A program made the translations under genes and the position numbers. The notes beneath the pieces are model-generated. The model did no database searches. It worked only from the letters and a program-made list of their open reading frames with translations, and had not been told where the DNA came from. 64,000 nucleotides of DNA from Anadara kagoshimensis (taxonomy: Eukaryota; Mollusca; Bivalvia; Arcoida; Arcidae), in assembly GCA_021292105.1 (NCBI GenBank), contig CM037874.1, positions 36,196,185 through 36,260,184 on the forward strand, written 5' to 3'. Positions 40,701-43,170 of this stretch are shown here, piece after piece (position 1 is the stretch's first letter; the number at the start of each line of letters is the position of its first letter).

Positions 40701-43170
40701 AGATATGCAAATATTCAATATAAAGGAAAAACATGTTGGCTAAAAATAGAAAAAAGTCCTGGTGGAAGAATTTTATTTCCTAGTTGTAGCATGGGGTTAT
40801 TGGATGAAATTGCATTGTTAAAAAATTCTAGAAAGTGTGTTATCCAAATTAGAATTTCAATTTAATATTGTAAAATATGTCTTGACAACAATAAGATCTC
40901 ATAATAATACAACGTTTGACATTGGTATTTTAATGATGTTGGAAAAAAAAATAAACTTACTATATTGATATCTTAATGATAAGAATTCATTTTGCTTTAT
41001 TTCTACCCTCTACCTGCCTCCCCCAATAACTTTATGGTTTTCAGTATAAATTCCCTCGATTTATCCTCTTCATAACATTAACATTTTCCTGAACAAAGAG
41101 TGATACTGCACCTATGTTTTACTTTAATATTACGATTTTGTATTGTATTTCAGATTCCGTTATGTCTTTGTGGATTTAGGTCACTGGGTTATTTATTAAA
41201 ACATCAGATAGATATAGATGAAGTAGACACCAGCTTGGTTACATTACTAGTCAAGGTAAGTCTAATACATCAGTGAAGCCTTCACTCCACTAGCACTGCT
41301 GATTTAATAACATCAAGATATCCTAATGTGATCCAACTTTCAAAAGCATCATATTTGGATAGCTTTATATAGTAAACCTGCCAAGCAAGGTAGCTAATGT
41401 GATATGACTGGCAATAGCATCACATCAAGGTAGCCTTATTTGATTTAACTGTCAGTTAGATGGTCAGTGGTAATCAACGGTTCTTGATTTATCCAATGAC
41501 TGTCGATAATGTTATTCTGACACATCCATTTTTCGATTCGGATCAAAGCTAAGGCCATAAATTAAATTTATCTATCTTGTACCACAATTGCTAATAGATA
41601 TTATATATATCATACCCCAGGTGCTAGTGCTTGTGACAAATGCCAAAGGTGTTTGGCAATAGCTTTTTGATGTACTACATGTAGACATGCTATGTTGTCC
41701 TTCTGATAGTTTTTGGATTCAGTCATGATGTAACATTTTGTAATTTGTCTTTCAGGGCATGAAGGTAGATTCAAATGATGTTAAACAGTTGGTGACACAA
41801 GTTATAACGTATTTAGCTAATACTGCATCCACAGAACTGTCAGCAGCTTGTATCAAGGTGTTAGTTCCCCCGCTGGTGATGGGAACTAAGGAGAAAAATA
41901 CCATAGTTAAATCTAACAGTGAATTTGCTCTTGTAGCAGTACTTAGACTAAGACAGGGAGATGCTGTTTTATCGGTAAGTATCTATATATAGCTCACATC
42001 ACTACCGTTGCTAACAACAACAAATCAACAATTTAGCCGCAGAAAGTAAAAAAAAAAATAAAACAGAATTACTTTTGCGTAGGAATTCAAATATCTCTGT
42101 GCGTCGTCCATAATAAGATGATGTCATTGAGAGCCAATCCATTCATGCAAACGTAATAGAAAAATTTGACTAATCAAAATGCTTGAAATAATGGAGAATT
42201 GAATTATCATCTATCCTTATATATCAACTTTATATAATCTCTAAATTACACGATGGATGTGTCTGTTTGAATATTCAAATTCAAGGTCAAACTTGACACA
42301 CTATGTAACCATAATTTATCTTCCATCTTCCTATGTTTGAGATAGAGATTTCCACTTGAATACACGATGGTAGAAATTTCTATCTTCACCTCCACGTGCG
42401 GCTTTCAGTGACGTCACAATCAAAGGACAATTGAATGGTGTCATATCATGGAGACATGACGTCGTCTTGCGGGAAAATGACACCCGAGTCTCCAAAATTT
42501 AGAAATTTTCACTGCATTCCAAATGCTTATTTTGGGAGATTAGAATAAATGGCTTTGTTTTCTAGTTTATACATTTTGTTTAAACCAAAATCAGGCACAT
42601 TCTGTCCGATGGTCATATTTATATTTATGTAAAACGTTAAATAGCAAAGTTAGATTTGCAAAGATGGCGTCGATGTCGATGTGACTGATACTTCAAGCAA
42701 ACAATTGTCATCAAAATGGAAGAAAAAGAATCAATCATGAGTTTATCCATGTAGGATAGGGAAATCTCCCCCTCGGGGTTGAATATTTTTGTCAGAGACT
42801 CGGCAAGCCTCATCTCCGACTGAAATCTTCAACCCCTAGGGTGAGATTTCCCTATCCTACATGGATACTCATGATAGATTCTATTAATCTTAAGTATCTA
42901 GAGCCATTGTTTATTTACATTATTTATAATTGACTCTATTGAGTACCTCAAGGTATCCAAAACTAGTACCTTAGAGGAATTGGTTTTTCCTACTATACAT
43001 GTGTAAGCTTTATATAATTATTTCTTCTTATCCGATTTCAGGCAACCTTGTCGCAGTTGGATGTAGGAATGAAAGACTCCTTAAATGAAGTTGTAACAAA
43101 GTCACTAAACAAAATATGTAAACAGCCAGAAACGGCCCAAGAGGAGATTGACGACACGGTCCTCAAATAA
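1620..43170 (+). CDS. GCN1: GCN1, eIF2-alpha kinase activator (39 exons, 5' end off window)
   Basis: GCN1 is a very large cytosolic HEAT-repeat protein that binds ribosomes and the RWD domain of GCN2, passing on signals of uncharged tRNA and ribosome collision so that GCN2 phosphorylates eIF2-alpha. The joined exons give about 2,236 residues that follow animal GCN1 from roughly residue 260 to the C-terminus. The most conserved stretches include [88 protein letters not shown] and [13 protein letters not shown]. The middle (in-window residues ~860-1,560) is the eEF3-like HEAT block; the GCN2-binding region lies in the C-terminal third. All introns are GT-AG and phases agree at every junction except around exon 26 (29,942-30,153), which has frame lesions. 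The start codon is not in the window. Confidence 0.96.
1845..2862. repeat. Interspersed element with internal 163-169-bp tandem repeats
   Basis: The ends carry inverted tatacgccc and gggcgtata, and the flanks are GC-richer (cgtccgggcgggcgtc at ~1,888; cgctcggcggtgctc at ~2,840). Inside, a unit with the phrase ggaggagttatgccccttttt repeats at 169, 169 and 163 bp. The unit is open in one frame, so overlapping 69-90-codon frames appear, but they are copies of one repeat and I do not call them genes. Confidence 0.7.
3103..3255 (+). CDS. GCN1: GCN1 exon 2 of window
   Basis: Acceptor aaatttcag, donor G|GTATGT. In-window residues 26-76, [20 protein letters not shown] onward, match the GCN1 N-terminal HEAT region (animal homologues have GDTLLQALDLLPLLIQTVEK). 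Phase 1 in and phase 1 out. Confidence 0.95.
3323..3586 (+). mobile_element. SINE family A, 5'-truncated, with 12-bp target duplication
   Basis: The tRNA head is missing but the body (gccaagcactcggcatt) and tail (gacgttaaacaccatt) match family A. The 12-mer ctcacaccatct lies directly on both sides (3,311-3,322 and 3,587-3,598), a clean target-site duplication from target-primed reverse transcription. Confidence 0.88.
4063..4231 (+). CDS. GCN1: GCN1 exon 3 of window
   Basis: Acceptor taatatag, donor CA|GTAAGT (phase 2). Encodes [20 protein letters not shown] and on to [10 protein letters not shown]; animal GCN1 has ESKLSSFWQLIVDEKKQVF here. In-window residues 77-132. Confidence 0.95.
4858..5017 (+). 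CDS. GCN1: GCN1 exon 4 of window
   Basis: Acceptor atttttag, donor AAG|GTAAAA (phase 0). Encodes [20 protein letters not shown] then [10 protein letters not shown]; the VR-LL-LGG block is a GCN1 hallmark. In-window residues 133-186. Confidence 0.95.
5085..5590. repeat. Dispersed repeat fragment
   Basis: Intronic DNA with phrases found in other repeats of this window (ttggagttatggcccttt; attccccaccttttgaa). It holds an 82-codon open frame with no family resemblance and no suitable splice sites. I treat it as a decayed interspersed repeat. Confidence 0.4.
5658..5840. mobile_element. MITE-1, terminal inverted repeats TACAGT...CTGTA
   Basis: The left end tacagttaagcctgactata and the right end ggcaggtt-type sequence finishing in cgactgta are inverted copies. 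Inside are short repeats of the type gtggcctttatagtcaggtgg. Other copies: 9,160-10,029; 18,283-18,465; 30,257-30,507; 43,979-44,085; 55,414-55,597. There is no transposase, so it is non-autonomous. Confidence 0.8.
5883..6069 (+). CDS. GCN1: GCN1 exon 5 of window
   Basis: Acceptor gattacag, donor G|GTAAGG (phase 1). Encodes [20 protein letters not shown] and then a helix pair ending AHHPCIG; homologues have ISHHPSLV at that place. In-window residues 187-248. Confidence 0.93.
6556..6626. mobile_element. MITE-1 fragment
   Basis: Contains ctatagacaggtggactgta and ggcaggttatgctgta, matching the inner repeats and right end of MITE-1. Short and decayed. Confidence 0.5.
6622..6775 (-). mobile_element. 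SINE family B fragment, minus strand
   Basis: Read on the minus strand it begins gtggctgagtggtccaaac, a Ser/Leu-tRNA-like A box, and continues with the 'cttacagatcacag' body of family B. Ends are decayed. Confidence 0.6.
6865..7085 (+). mobile_element. SINE family B copy
   Basis: Head ctcagtggccaagtgatg, B box ggttcgaatcc, then the body with gatcctagtgt and tggttttctctggacact seen in other family B copies. It ends just upstream of GCN1 exon 6. Confidence 0.65.
7170..7294 (+). CDS. GCN1: GCN1 exon 6 of window
   Basis: Acceptor atctttcag, donor GAG|GTATAT (phase 0). Encodes [20 protein letters not shown] to TNDEFSE, the segment preceding the SVNNALSTL block of exon 7. In-window residues 249-290. 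Confidence 0.92.
7733..7774. repeat. GA-rich microsatellite
   Basis: An almost pure (GA)n run of about 40 bp with one aaa interruption, inside a GCN1 intron. Confidence 0.9.
7906..8498 (+). repeat. GCN1: 53-54-bp tandem repeat containing a 3' splice site, 11 acceptors
   Basis: Each unit consists of aaatgaattttaaattg, a pyrimidine-rich stretch ending ttctyaacag, and agtgtgaacaatgctttatc, which is the first 20 bases of GCN1 exon 7. There are eleven acceptor copies; the last (AG at 8,476-8,477) is the authentic one. In the exon 7 frame each decoy reads seven true codons (SVNNALS), then N E F and TAA, so only the last copy keeps the frame. One copy (near 8,258) lacks 2 bases. Confidence 0.93.
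8478..8656 (+). CDS. GCN1: GCN1 exon 7 of window
   Basis: Acceptor ctcaacag, donor AAAG|GTTGGT (phase 2; weak donor). Encodes [20 protein letters not shown] to [13 protein letters not shown]1 homologues carry TPAGELYDKSI. A better-looking donor four bases later (TTG|GTATCT) would break the frame into exon 8. The exon is flanked by tandem copies of its own two ends. Confidence 0.93.
8625..9110 (+). repeat. GCN1: ~130-140-bp tandem duplication of the exon 7 donor end, about 4 copies
   Basis: The segment gctgtatgataaatcttta followed by the donor and acatacatgt...tttgtcaa recurs near 8,766, 8,900 and 9,040, decaying with distance from the exon. The third copy keeps the exact exon end and donor (agaaaggttggtatctg at 8,924). 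The copies are not joined to the coding frame. Confidence 0.82.
9160..10029. mobile_element. Long (870-bp) version of MITE-1
   Basis: Starts tacagtctaacctgtctata and ends cacaggttggactgta, the MITE-1 ends, but is 870 bp rather than ~180. Inner motifs such as aagtggcccttatggacagg occur near both ends with ~590 bp of unrelated AT-rich DNA between. Either a longer family member or a MITE-1 with an insertion; no transposase is seen. Confidence 0.6.
10634..10730 (+). CDS. GCN1: GCN1 exon 8 of window
   Basis: Acceptor tatgtttag, donor AAG|GTAATT (phase 0). Joins as AG|C (Ser) and encodes [20 protein letters not shown] then [13 protein letters not shown]; the KRENKxYS motif is diagnostic of GCN1. 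In-window residues 350-382. Confidence 0.95.
10855..11104 (+). mobile_element. SINE family A copy
   Basis: Head gtagctcagttgatagagtg, B box ggttcaaaccc, and body aagcactcagcatttagaaa. It ends ~40 bp before the acceptor of GCN1 exon 9. Confidence 0.8.
11143..11259 (+). CDS. GCN1: GCN1 exon 9 of window
   Basis: Acceptor tattttcag, donor GTG|GTTTGT. Encodes [20 protein letters not shown] and [19 protein letters not shown], the charged coiled-coil linker of GCN1 (homologues: LTSKQKEMLQAQLDREAQVR). In-window residues 383-421. Confidence 0.95.
11269..11833. mobile_element. MITE-3 copy with internal duplications
   Basis: Starts tacagtaaaacctcattata and ends agattttactgta, an inverted pair. The motif attataatgccc-tcaataactt recurs at ~11,284, 11,473 and 11,660, so the inside has been duplicated at ~190 bp. 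It begins ten bases after the exon 9 donor. A second copy is at 27,343-27,512. Confidence 0.7.
11871..12063 (+). CDS. GCN1: GCN1 exon 10 of window
   Basis: Acceptor tttcttgtag, donor G|GTGAGT (phase 1). Encodes [20 protein letters not shown] to [19 protein letters not shown]; the PLLKSPLAAP motif is typical of GCN1. In-window residues 422-485. Confidence 0.94.
12064..12742. other. Intron, nothing recognised
   Basis: AT-rich intron of GCN1. The open frames here are short, carry no splice signals and match nothing I know. No SINE head, inverted repeat or tandem array is evident. Confidence 0.6.
12743..13068 (+). CDS. GCN1: GCN1 exon 11 of window
   Basis: Acceptor cttttttacag, donor TTG|GTAAGA (phase 0). 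At 326 nt the longest GCN1 exon in the window. It encodes [20 protein letters not shown] (homologues: LVSHVTLRLLKPEC) and runs to KGDEDDSEL. In-window residues 486-594. Confidence 0.94.
13275..13545 (+). mobile_element. SINE family B, two partial copies in tandem
   Basis: Two runs of the family B body (gcttgctgaaggttgcttg... and gcttgatgaaggttggtgg...), each followed by a tail like agtgaaagaatcttg. The heads are decayed. Confidence 0.6.
13590..13830 (+). repeat. GCN1: Duplicated acceptor region of GCN1 exon 12
   Basis: The true junction ttcag|TATGACCCTAGTCTGC (13,801) has a decayed copy at 13,710 (ttcagcataaccctagtttc). The flank ttgtcttgcagtcaaata occurs at 13,605 and 13,733, giving a period near 128 bp. 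The two upstream copies retain AG acceptor dinucleotides. Confidence 0.65.
13806..14030 (+). CDS. GCN1: GCN1 exon 12 of window
   Basis: Acceptor acatttcag, donor CAG|GTAGGT. Encodes [20 protein letters not shown] and ends [12 protein letters not shown], a HEAT repeat pair (homologues: LQSPCASVRETVLR). In-window residues 595-669. Confidence 0.94.
14031..15539. other. Intron, no gene seen
   Basis: About 1.5 kb of AT-rich intron with poly-A/T runs. Some phrases recur elsewhere in the window, but I find no clear element boundary and no exon. Confidence 0.55.
15540..15755. mobile_element. MITE-2, terminal inverted repeats TACTGTAAAC
   Basis: Left end tactgtaaacatatttaatt and right end aaataaacacgtttacagta form an inverted pair, with inner inverted 'attttcgcggta' / 'caccgcaaaa'. 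Related copies are at 35,648-35,860 and 38,267-38,449, and a left-end fragment at 25,248. No coding capacity. Confidence 0.75.
15850..15977 (+). CDS. GCN1: GCN1 exon 13 of window
   Basis: Acceptor ttctttcag, donor AA|GTAAGT (phase 2). Encodes [20 protein letters not shown] to VQSLAEK. In-window residues 670-711. Confidence 0.94.
16400..16592 (+). CDS. GCN1: GCN1 exon 14 of window
   Basis: Acceptor tttgtacag, donor TAT|GTATGC. Encodes [20 protein letters not shown] and ends [10 protein letters not shown]; homologues have DLCSLLIDDVIYHE and EIYQEKLYRPPP. In-window residues 712-776. Confidence 0.94.
16593..17596. other. Intron, nothing recognised
   Basis: A 1-kb GCN1 intron. AT-rich, with a C-rich run near 16,665-16,680. 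No element ends, SINE heads or coding exon recognised. Confidence 0.55.
17597..17833 (+). CDS. GCN1: GCN1 exon 15 of window
   Basis: Acceptor ctgttacag, donor AAA|GTAAGT. Encodes [20 protein letters not shown], then [20 protein letters not shown] and [15 protein letters not shown]. The WEARxGxALAL block is strongly conserved in GCN1. The first Met is internal, not a start. In-window residues 777-855. Confidence 0.96.
18041..18250 (+). mobile_element. SINE family B, near full length
   Basis: Head cagtggctgagtggtctaaa is a Ser/Leu-tRNA-like A box; the B box is ggttcgaagcc. The body has gattctagtgtgagaaatgt and the tail tcatgacttggacataaaca. The best family B copy in the window. Confidence 0.82.
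18283..18465. mobile_element. MITE-1 copy
   Basis: Left end tacagtcaaatctgtctata, right end ggcaggttggactgta. Very similar to the copy at 5,658-5,840, sharing an internal ttgggatacaattctactgg. It ends ~35 bp upstream of the exon 16 acceptor. Confidence 0.85.
18501..18695 (+). CDS. GCN1: GCN1 exon 16 of window
   Basis: Acceptor acattacag, donor GAG|GTAATT. Encodes [20 protein letters not shown] and [20 protein letters not shown], one of the best conserved stretches of GCN1. It lies at the start of the eEF3-like HEAT block. In-window residues 856-920. Confidence 0.97.
19107..19335 (+). mobile_element. SINE family B copy
   Basis: Head ccaccaagtggtctaaagcc, then aaatcctagtaagagaaaat, a body with gcttggtgaaggcctgtggc, and tail agtgaaagaatcttatctgg. 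Confidence 0.7.
19850..19955 (+). mobile_element. SINE family A tail fragment
   Basis: gtgcactgcaagagtaaaca through aagtgaaatattcttgactt matches the 3' part of family A; followed by a short (atca)n run. Confidence 0.65.
20007..20253 (+). CDS. GCN1: GCN1 exon 17 of window
   Basis: Acceptor attttacag, donor G|GTAAAG (phase 1). Encodes [20 protein letters not shown] and [18 protein letters not shown], a signature of the eEF3-like region, ending KKNPRKREG. In-window residues 921-1,002. Confidence 0.97.
20254..20818. other. Intron, nothing recognised
   Basis: AT-rich intron. Its open frame continues from exon 17 past the donor but loses all family similarity there, as expected for read-through into an intron. 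Confidence 0.6.
20819..20940 (+). CDS. GCN1: GCN1 exon 18 of window
   Basis: Acceptor atttttacag, donor GAG|GTAACA. Encodes [20 protein letters not shown] and [20 protein letters not shown], almost identical to animal GCN1. In-window residues 1,003-1,043. Confidence 0.97.
21299..21730 (+). mobile_element. SINE family A head joined to a SINE family B copy
   Basis: 21,299-21,485 is a family A head and body (agctcagttgatagagtgct; aagcactctgcatttagaaa). 21,490-21,730 is a family B body and tail (gttcacttactgaaggtttg; ccaccattctagaactgacc). The A element lacks its tail at the junction. Confidence 0.65.
21880..22060 (+). repeat. Dispersed repeat next to exon 19 acceptor (family R)
   Basis: Contains agcagatct-type and ggaataatctctgggtgga phrases, then tttgaaatgacatcttattt and cagttttaacttg. 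The same order of phrases lies just before the acceptors of exons 32 and 33. Confidence 0.6.
22074..22188 (+). CDS. GCN1: GCN1 exon 19 of window
   Basis: Acceptor tttttgtcag, donor G|GTATAT (phase 1). Encodes [20 protein letters not shown] and [18 protein letters not shown] (homologues: [14 protein letters not shown]). The donor overlaps the end of the inverted-repeat element that fills the intron. In-window residues 1,044-1,081. Confidence 0.96.
22190..23172. mobile_element. Non-autonomous DNA element with ~22-bp terminal inverted repeats
   Basis: Left end tataccagggcctcggaaac and right end cgtttccggacctctggtat are inverted matches. A short TATA flanks both ends, a possible target duplication. 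The ends also carry repeated gtcgga/tccgac motifs. No transposase frame is visible. It starts two bases into the intron after exon 19. Confidence 0.75.
23664..23843 (+). CDS. GCN1: GCN1 exon 20 of window
   Basis: Acceptor tgtttttcag, donor G|GTATAG. Encodes [20 protein letters not shown], then [20 protein letters not shown] and SVIRNPEIQ, near-identical to animal GCN1. In-window residues 1,082-1,141. Confidence 0.97.
24054..24120. repeat. Short inverted repeat (hairpin)
   Basis: atgaaagaattggacatttt and aatgtccaattctttcat are perfect inverted copies 28 bases apart. Could be a decayed foldback element. Confidence 0.7.
24148..25013. mobile_element. MITE-4, terminal inverted repeats TTACCGTAAATCC
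   Basis: Left end ttaccgtaaatccttgcata and right end tcggggatttacggtaa are inverted. Subterminal inverted phrases (taagacgggt; ccgtcttacaggcgg) extend the match. 866 bp, AT-rich, without a long frame. Confidence 0.78.
25090..25240. repeat. Dispersed repeat, shared with 42,050-42,205
   Basis: The phrases ttatgcaaatgtaacagaaa and caatcaaaatgcttgaaa recur in the GCN1 intron at 42,050-42,205 in the same order and orientation. No ends defined. Confidence 0.65.
25322..25542 (+). CDS. GCN1: GCN1 exon 21 of window
   Basis: Acceptor gtttttttcag, donor AAG|GTATGA. Encodes [38 protein letters not shown] and [16 protein letters not shown]. In-window residues 1,142-1,215. Confidence 0.97.
25600..26150. 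repeat. Dispersed repeat with internal duplications
   Basis: Phrases repeat inside it (ggaatcac-ctgtc at 25,645 and 25,757; acttggc-caa-tgtaaaccaacatgag at 25,829 and 25,961). The ends look like cccccacaaacttaagttta and ccaccccaaaaggtggtg. A decayed interspersed element; its open frames are not genes. Confidence 0.5.
26266..26473 (+). CDS. GCN1: GCN1 exon 22 of window
   Basis: Acceptor atttatttag, donor G|GTATGT. Encodes [20 protein letters not shown] then [16 protein letters not shown] and [12 protein letters not shown]. In-window residues 1,216-1,284. Confidence 0.97.
26500..26825 (+). mobile_element. SINE family A, near full length
   Basis: Head cgtagcttatttggtagagt, B box ggttcaaacc, body caatcactcagcatttagaa, tail aatgaaataaatttgacagg. 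Older than the copy at 907. Confidence 0.78.
27145..27341 (+). CDS. GCN1: GCN1 exon 23 of window
   Basis: Acceptor atttatag, donor AAG|GTACAG. Encodes [38 protein letters not shown] and [11 protein letters not shown]. The donor bases TACAG are also the start of a MITE-3 element. In-window residues 1,285-1,350. Confidence 0.96.
27343..27512. mobile_element. MITE-3 copy on the exon 23 donor
   Basis: Left end tacagtaaaaccttcttata and right end aattgaggttttactgta are inverted. The left end begins at the second base of the intron. Confidence 0.8.
28105..28294 (+). CDS. GCN1: GCN1 exon 24 of window
   Basis: Acceptor tattttcag, donor G|GTAAAT. Encodes [20 protein letters not shown] then [20 protein letters not shown]. 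In-window residues 1,351-1,413. Confidence 0.97.
28320..28690 (+). mobile_element. SINE family B, full copy plus partial copy in tandem
   Basis: 28,320-28,530 has a decayed head (cggtgacaaggtgctttaaa) and body (gtttcctccatccctgaact). 28,545-28,690 repeats the body and tail (tttctccaaccctgaactga; tcttgaccaaggtgtaaaac). Confidence 0.7.
29221..29291 (+). CDS. GCN1: GCN1 exon 25 of window
   Basis: Acceptor ataattgtag, donor AAG|GTAAAT. Encodes [20 protein letters not shown] and SSQK; homologues have GVTGKMTTETASEDDNFGTA. In-window residues 1,414-1,437. Confidence 0.96.
29480..29945 (+). repeat. GCN1: Duplicated SINE B plus acceptor region of exon 26
   Basis: A segment with a SINE family B tail, then cttaaattgacatcta and catttattaacagat (29,588), is repeated ~341 bp later as cttaaattcacatcta and tttattaacagat (29,932), the second being the true exon 26 acceptor. 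The SINE B head of the second copy starts near 29,680. Confidence 0.65.
29942..30153 (+). pseudogene. GCN1: GCN1 exon 26 of window, with frame lesions
   Basis: Acceptor tttattaacag, donor CAG|GTAATT; phase 0 exons flank it, so a multiple of 3 is expected, but it is 212 nt against 216 in animal homologues. The family match is split over three frames: ALGKDRR, then [17 protein letters not shown], then [20 protein letters not shown] to [10 protein letters not shown]. One base appears missing after the CGGCGG at 29,971, one near 30,024, and two in the first ten bases. Because all other exons are intact, sequencing or assembly error is as likely as a true null allele; the exon itself is certain. 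Confidence 0.85.
30257..30507. mobile_element. MITE-1 copy
   Basis: Left end tacagtcaaatctgtcttta, right end aggcaggttggactgta. Longer than the other short copies because the inner unit (aaaagcaggtggt...atatagaggtgg) is duplicated. Confidence 0.8.
30508..30919. other. Intron remainder, nothing recognised
   Basis: AT-rich intron with an acatacatgtacatgta palindrome at ~30,527. No element or exon seen. Confidence 0.55.
30920..31084 (+). CDS. GCN1: GCN1 exon 27 of window
   Basis: Acceptor ttttgtccag, donor CAT|GTAAGT. Encodes [20 protein letters not shown] and [20 protein letters not shown], conserved GCN1 HEAT repeats (homologues: [13 protein letters not shown]). Its 3' end is tandemly duplicated in the next intron. 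Confidence 0.96.
31048..31283 (+). repeat. GCN1: ~88-bp tandem duplication of the exon 27 donor end, 3 copies
   Basis: ctgagtgaaatcatggcagc...agatcatgtaagtccaaaaa (exon end and donor) recurs as ttgagtgaacagcaactgtt...atgagtccaaaaa at 31,141 and ctgagtgaaaaaatggcaac...gatatcatgta at 31,224. All copies share a trailing cccacccatccaag-like phrase. The donor GT is lost in copy 2 (ATGAGT). Confidence 0.8.
31287..31510 (+). mobile_element. tRNA-derived SINE, family C
   Basis: Head agtagctcagttggtgaagt with B box gggttcaaatcctg. The body (gctgctgctgtgtcaggata) differs from families A and B. Single copy in the window. Confidence 0.65.
31756..31917 (+). CDS. GCN1: GCN1 exon 28 of window
   Basis: Acceptor gttttcag, donor CTG|GTATAT. 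Encodes [20 protein letters not shown], then [14 protein letters not shown] and [12 protein letters not shown]. Confidence 0.96.
32197..32966. mobile_element. Foldback DNA element carrying a zinc-finger gene fragment
   Basis: Ends agtgtgtgccaaacttcgtc and aagtttggcacacact are inverted. Subterminal DNA has cggaccgtccgac-type repeats. The middle (32,440-32,760) is a long imperfect palindrome around tttatttgtacttccataaa. The left arm encodes [20 protein letters not shown] followed by KCVMKCTHC (32,467-32,560), which resembles the TTF-type/hAT-derived zinc-finger start of ZNF862-like proteins; the right arm is its inverted copy. Confidence 0.75.
33005..33140 (-). mobile_element. SINE family A fragment, minus strand
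   Basis: Reads on the minus strand as the A-family middle (ggcatttagaaatgaaagcc and a tct-cct-ggt stretch) without clear ends. Confidence 0.5.
33199..33424. mobile_element. MITE-like inverted-repeat element
   Basis: atgcttatattttgccatgg with ttttattttcgctgt at the left and gacacatgaaaataaagcat at the right are partial inverted matches, with several gcgaaa/ttttcgc motifs between. Resembles MITE-2 but is distinct. Confidence 0.5.
33485..33577 (+). CDS. GCN1: GCN1 exon 29 of window
   Basis: Acceptor atttttcag, donor CAG|GTATGT. Encodes [20 protein letters not shown] and [11 protein letters not shown]; homologues have [22 protein letters not shown]. Confidence 0.96.
33578..35098. other. Intron with decayed repeats, no gene
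   Basis: 1.5-kb intron. 33,630-34,150 has phrases typical of dispersed repeats here (agttgtgcccctttgact). 34,150-35,098 is AT-rich with no recognised element. Minus-strand open frames around 33,640-34,100 have no family resemblance. Confidence 0.5.
35099..35242 (+). CDS. GCN1: GCN1 exon 30 of window
   Basis: Acceptor ttttttttag, donor CAG|GTAAGT. Encodes [20 protein letters not shown] and [17 protein letters not shown] (homologues: [20 protein letters not shown]). Its donor region is duplicated downstream. Confidence 0.97.
35238..35460 (+). repeat. GCN1: ~112-bp tandem duplication of the exon 30 donor region, 2 copies
   Basis: caggtaagttcagtagatgg...ctatataaat...cactacataa (35,240) is repeated as aaggtaagttcaccagatgg...ttatataaat...cactacataa (35,352). 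The second copy keeps a perfect gtaagt donor motif but has no exon in front of it. Confidence 0.82.
35648..35860. mobile_element. MITE-2 related copy
   Basis: gccaacatatttattttggt at the left, then tttgcggtcgtttattttgt, tacacggatatgtcttaatt and taccagcgaaaatgagtaca in the MITE-2 order. The right end is decayed. Confidence 0.6.
35950..36219 (+). CDS. GCN1: GCN1 exon 31 of window
   Basis: Acceptor attttacag, donor AAG|GTAAAC. Encodes [20 protein letters not shown] and on to [10 protein letters not shown]; homologues have AVILSVEDDTG and SWDALNAITK. Four or five HEAT helices. Confidence 0.95.
36430..36650 (+). repeat. Dispersed repeat next to exon 32 acceptor (family R)
   Basis: atctttatgaaacttcacaa, then gttggggttcatttttgaaa and tgacatcccatttcagttat, the same series as at 21,880 and 37,270. 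It ends in the pyrimidine tract of exon 32. Confidence 0.65.
36658..36771 (+). CDS. GCN1: GCN1 exon 32 of window
   Basis: Acceptor tttttttatag, donor AAG|GTAAGT. Encodes [20 protein letters not shown] and LPGFSLPKK (homologues: VPGFCLPKK). Confidence 0.95.
37265..37690 (+). repeat. Dispersed repeat next to exon 33 acceptor (family R), with insertion
   Basis: The left half (agcagatctttatgaaactt; ggctattcatattttaatcc) and right half (gttggtgttcatttgagggg; gatcccatttcagttataac) of family R are split by ~210 bp at 37,400-37,605. The right half runs into the exon 33 acceptor. Confidence 0.6.
37694..37924 (+). CDS. GCN1: GCN1 exon 33 of window
   Basis: Acceptor cttatttcag, donor AAG|GTCAGT. Encodes [20 protein letters not shown], then [13 protein letters not shown] and [20 protein letters not shown]. 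Part of the C-terminal HEAT region that in yeast contributes to GCN2 binding. Confidence 0.97.
38267..38449. mobile_element. MITE-2 copy
   Basis: gccaacatatttattttcaa at the left, tacacggatatatctaatta in the middle, aaagatgtttacagta at the right. Shorter than the copy at 35,648. Confidence 0.65.
38669..38862 (+). CDS. GCN1: GCN1 exon 34 of window
   Basis: Acceptor ttatttag, donor AG|GTGAGA (phase 2). Encodes [40 protein letters not shown] and [11 protein letters not shown], near-identical to animal GCN1. Confidence 0.97.
39621..39832 (+). CDS. GCN1: GCN1 exon 35 of window
   Basis: Acceptor ttgttactag, donor G|GTACAG. Encodes [20 protein letters not shown] and [20 protein letters not shown] (homologues: MLGHDEDNTRISSAGCLGEL). 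Confidence 0.96.
40060..40125 (+). mobile_element. SINE family B tail fragment
   Basis: gccaccatccctgaactgac and agtgaaagaatcttgttgcg match the family B 3' end only. Confidence 0.5.
40316..40372. repeat. (ATTG)n-like microsatellite
   Basis: Imperfect attg/atga tetranucleotide run ending six bases before the exon 36 acceptor, so it takes the place of the usual pyrimidine tract. Confidence 0.8.
40379..40527 (+). CDS. GCN1: GCN1 exon 36 of window
   Basis: Acceptor gatattacag, donor AGG|GTAATT. Encodes [20 protein letters not shown] and ends TTLTGSDR; homologues have VSGIDWMVRHGRSLALSVAV. Its 3' end is duplicated in the intron. Confidence 0.95.
40507..40700 (+). repeat. GCN1: ~75-bp tandem duplication of the exon 36 donor end, 3 copies
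   Basis: acgttgactggatctgatag|ggtaattataaatcatgtga (exon end and donor) recurs at 40,588 (cattgactcgatctgatagc...gggtaattataaattatgtg) and at 40,657 (cattgactggatccattggg...atgaatcatgtga). Copy 2 keeps the gtaatt donor. Confidence 0.78.
41154..41255 (+). CDS. GCN1: GCN1 exon 37 of window
   Basis: Acceptor tgtatttcag, donor AAG|GTAAGT. Encodes [20 protein letters not shown] and TLLVK (homologues: IPIAVSGVRGMGFLMRHHIE). Confidence 0.95.
41756..41974 (+). CDS. GCN1: GCN1 exon 38 of window
   Basis: Acceptor gtctttcag, donor TCG|GTAAGT. Encodes [20 protein letters not shown], then [20 protein letters not shown] and LRQGDAVL (homologues: DKNTVVRAYSDQAIVNLLKM). Confidence 0.95.
42050..42205. repeat. 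Dispersed repeat, shared with 25,090-25,240
   Basis: Same order of phrases as the earlier copy: ggaattcaaat, ataataagatgatgtcattg, catgcaaacgtaatagaaaa, taatcaaaatgcttgaaat. Confidence 0.65.
42729..42880. mobile_element. Foldback (hairpin) element
   Basis: Left arm atccatgtaggatagggaaa and right arm tttccctatcctacatggat are inverted copies; the arms extend outward to atcatgag and ctcatgat. The loop contains actcggcaagcctcat, the same core as in the foldback at 51,748-51,912. Confidence 0.8.
43042..43170 (+). CDS. GCN1: GCN1 terminal exon (39 of window)
   Basis: Acceptor tccgatttcag. Encodes [20 protein letters not shown], then [20 protein letters not shown] and LK before TAA (43,168-43,170). 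The acidic DDT-x-L end matches the C-terminus of animal GCN1. Confidence 0.96.
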   Translation, partial: ATLSQLDVGMKDSLNEVVTKSLNKICKQPETAQEEIDDTVLK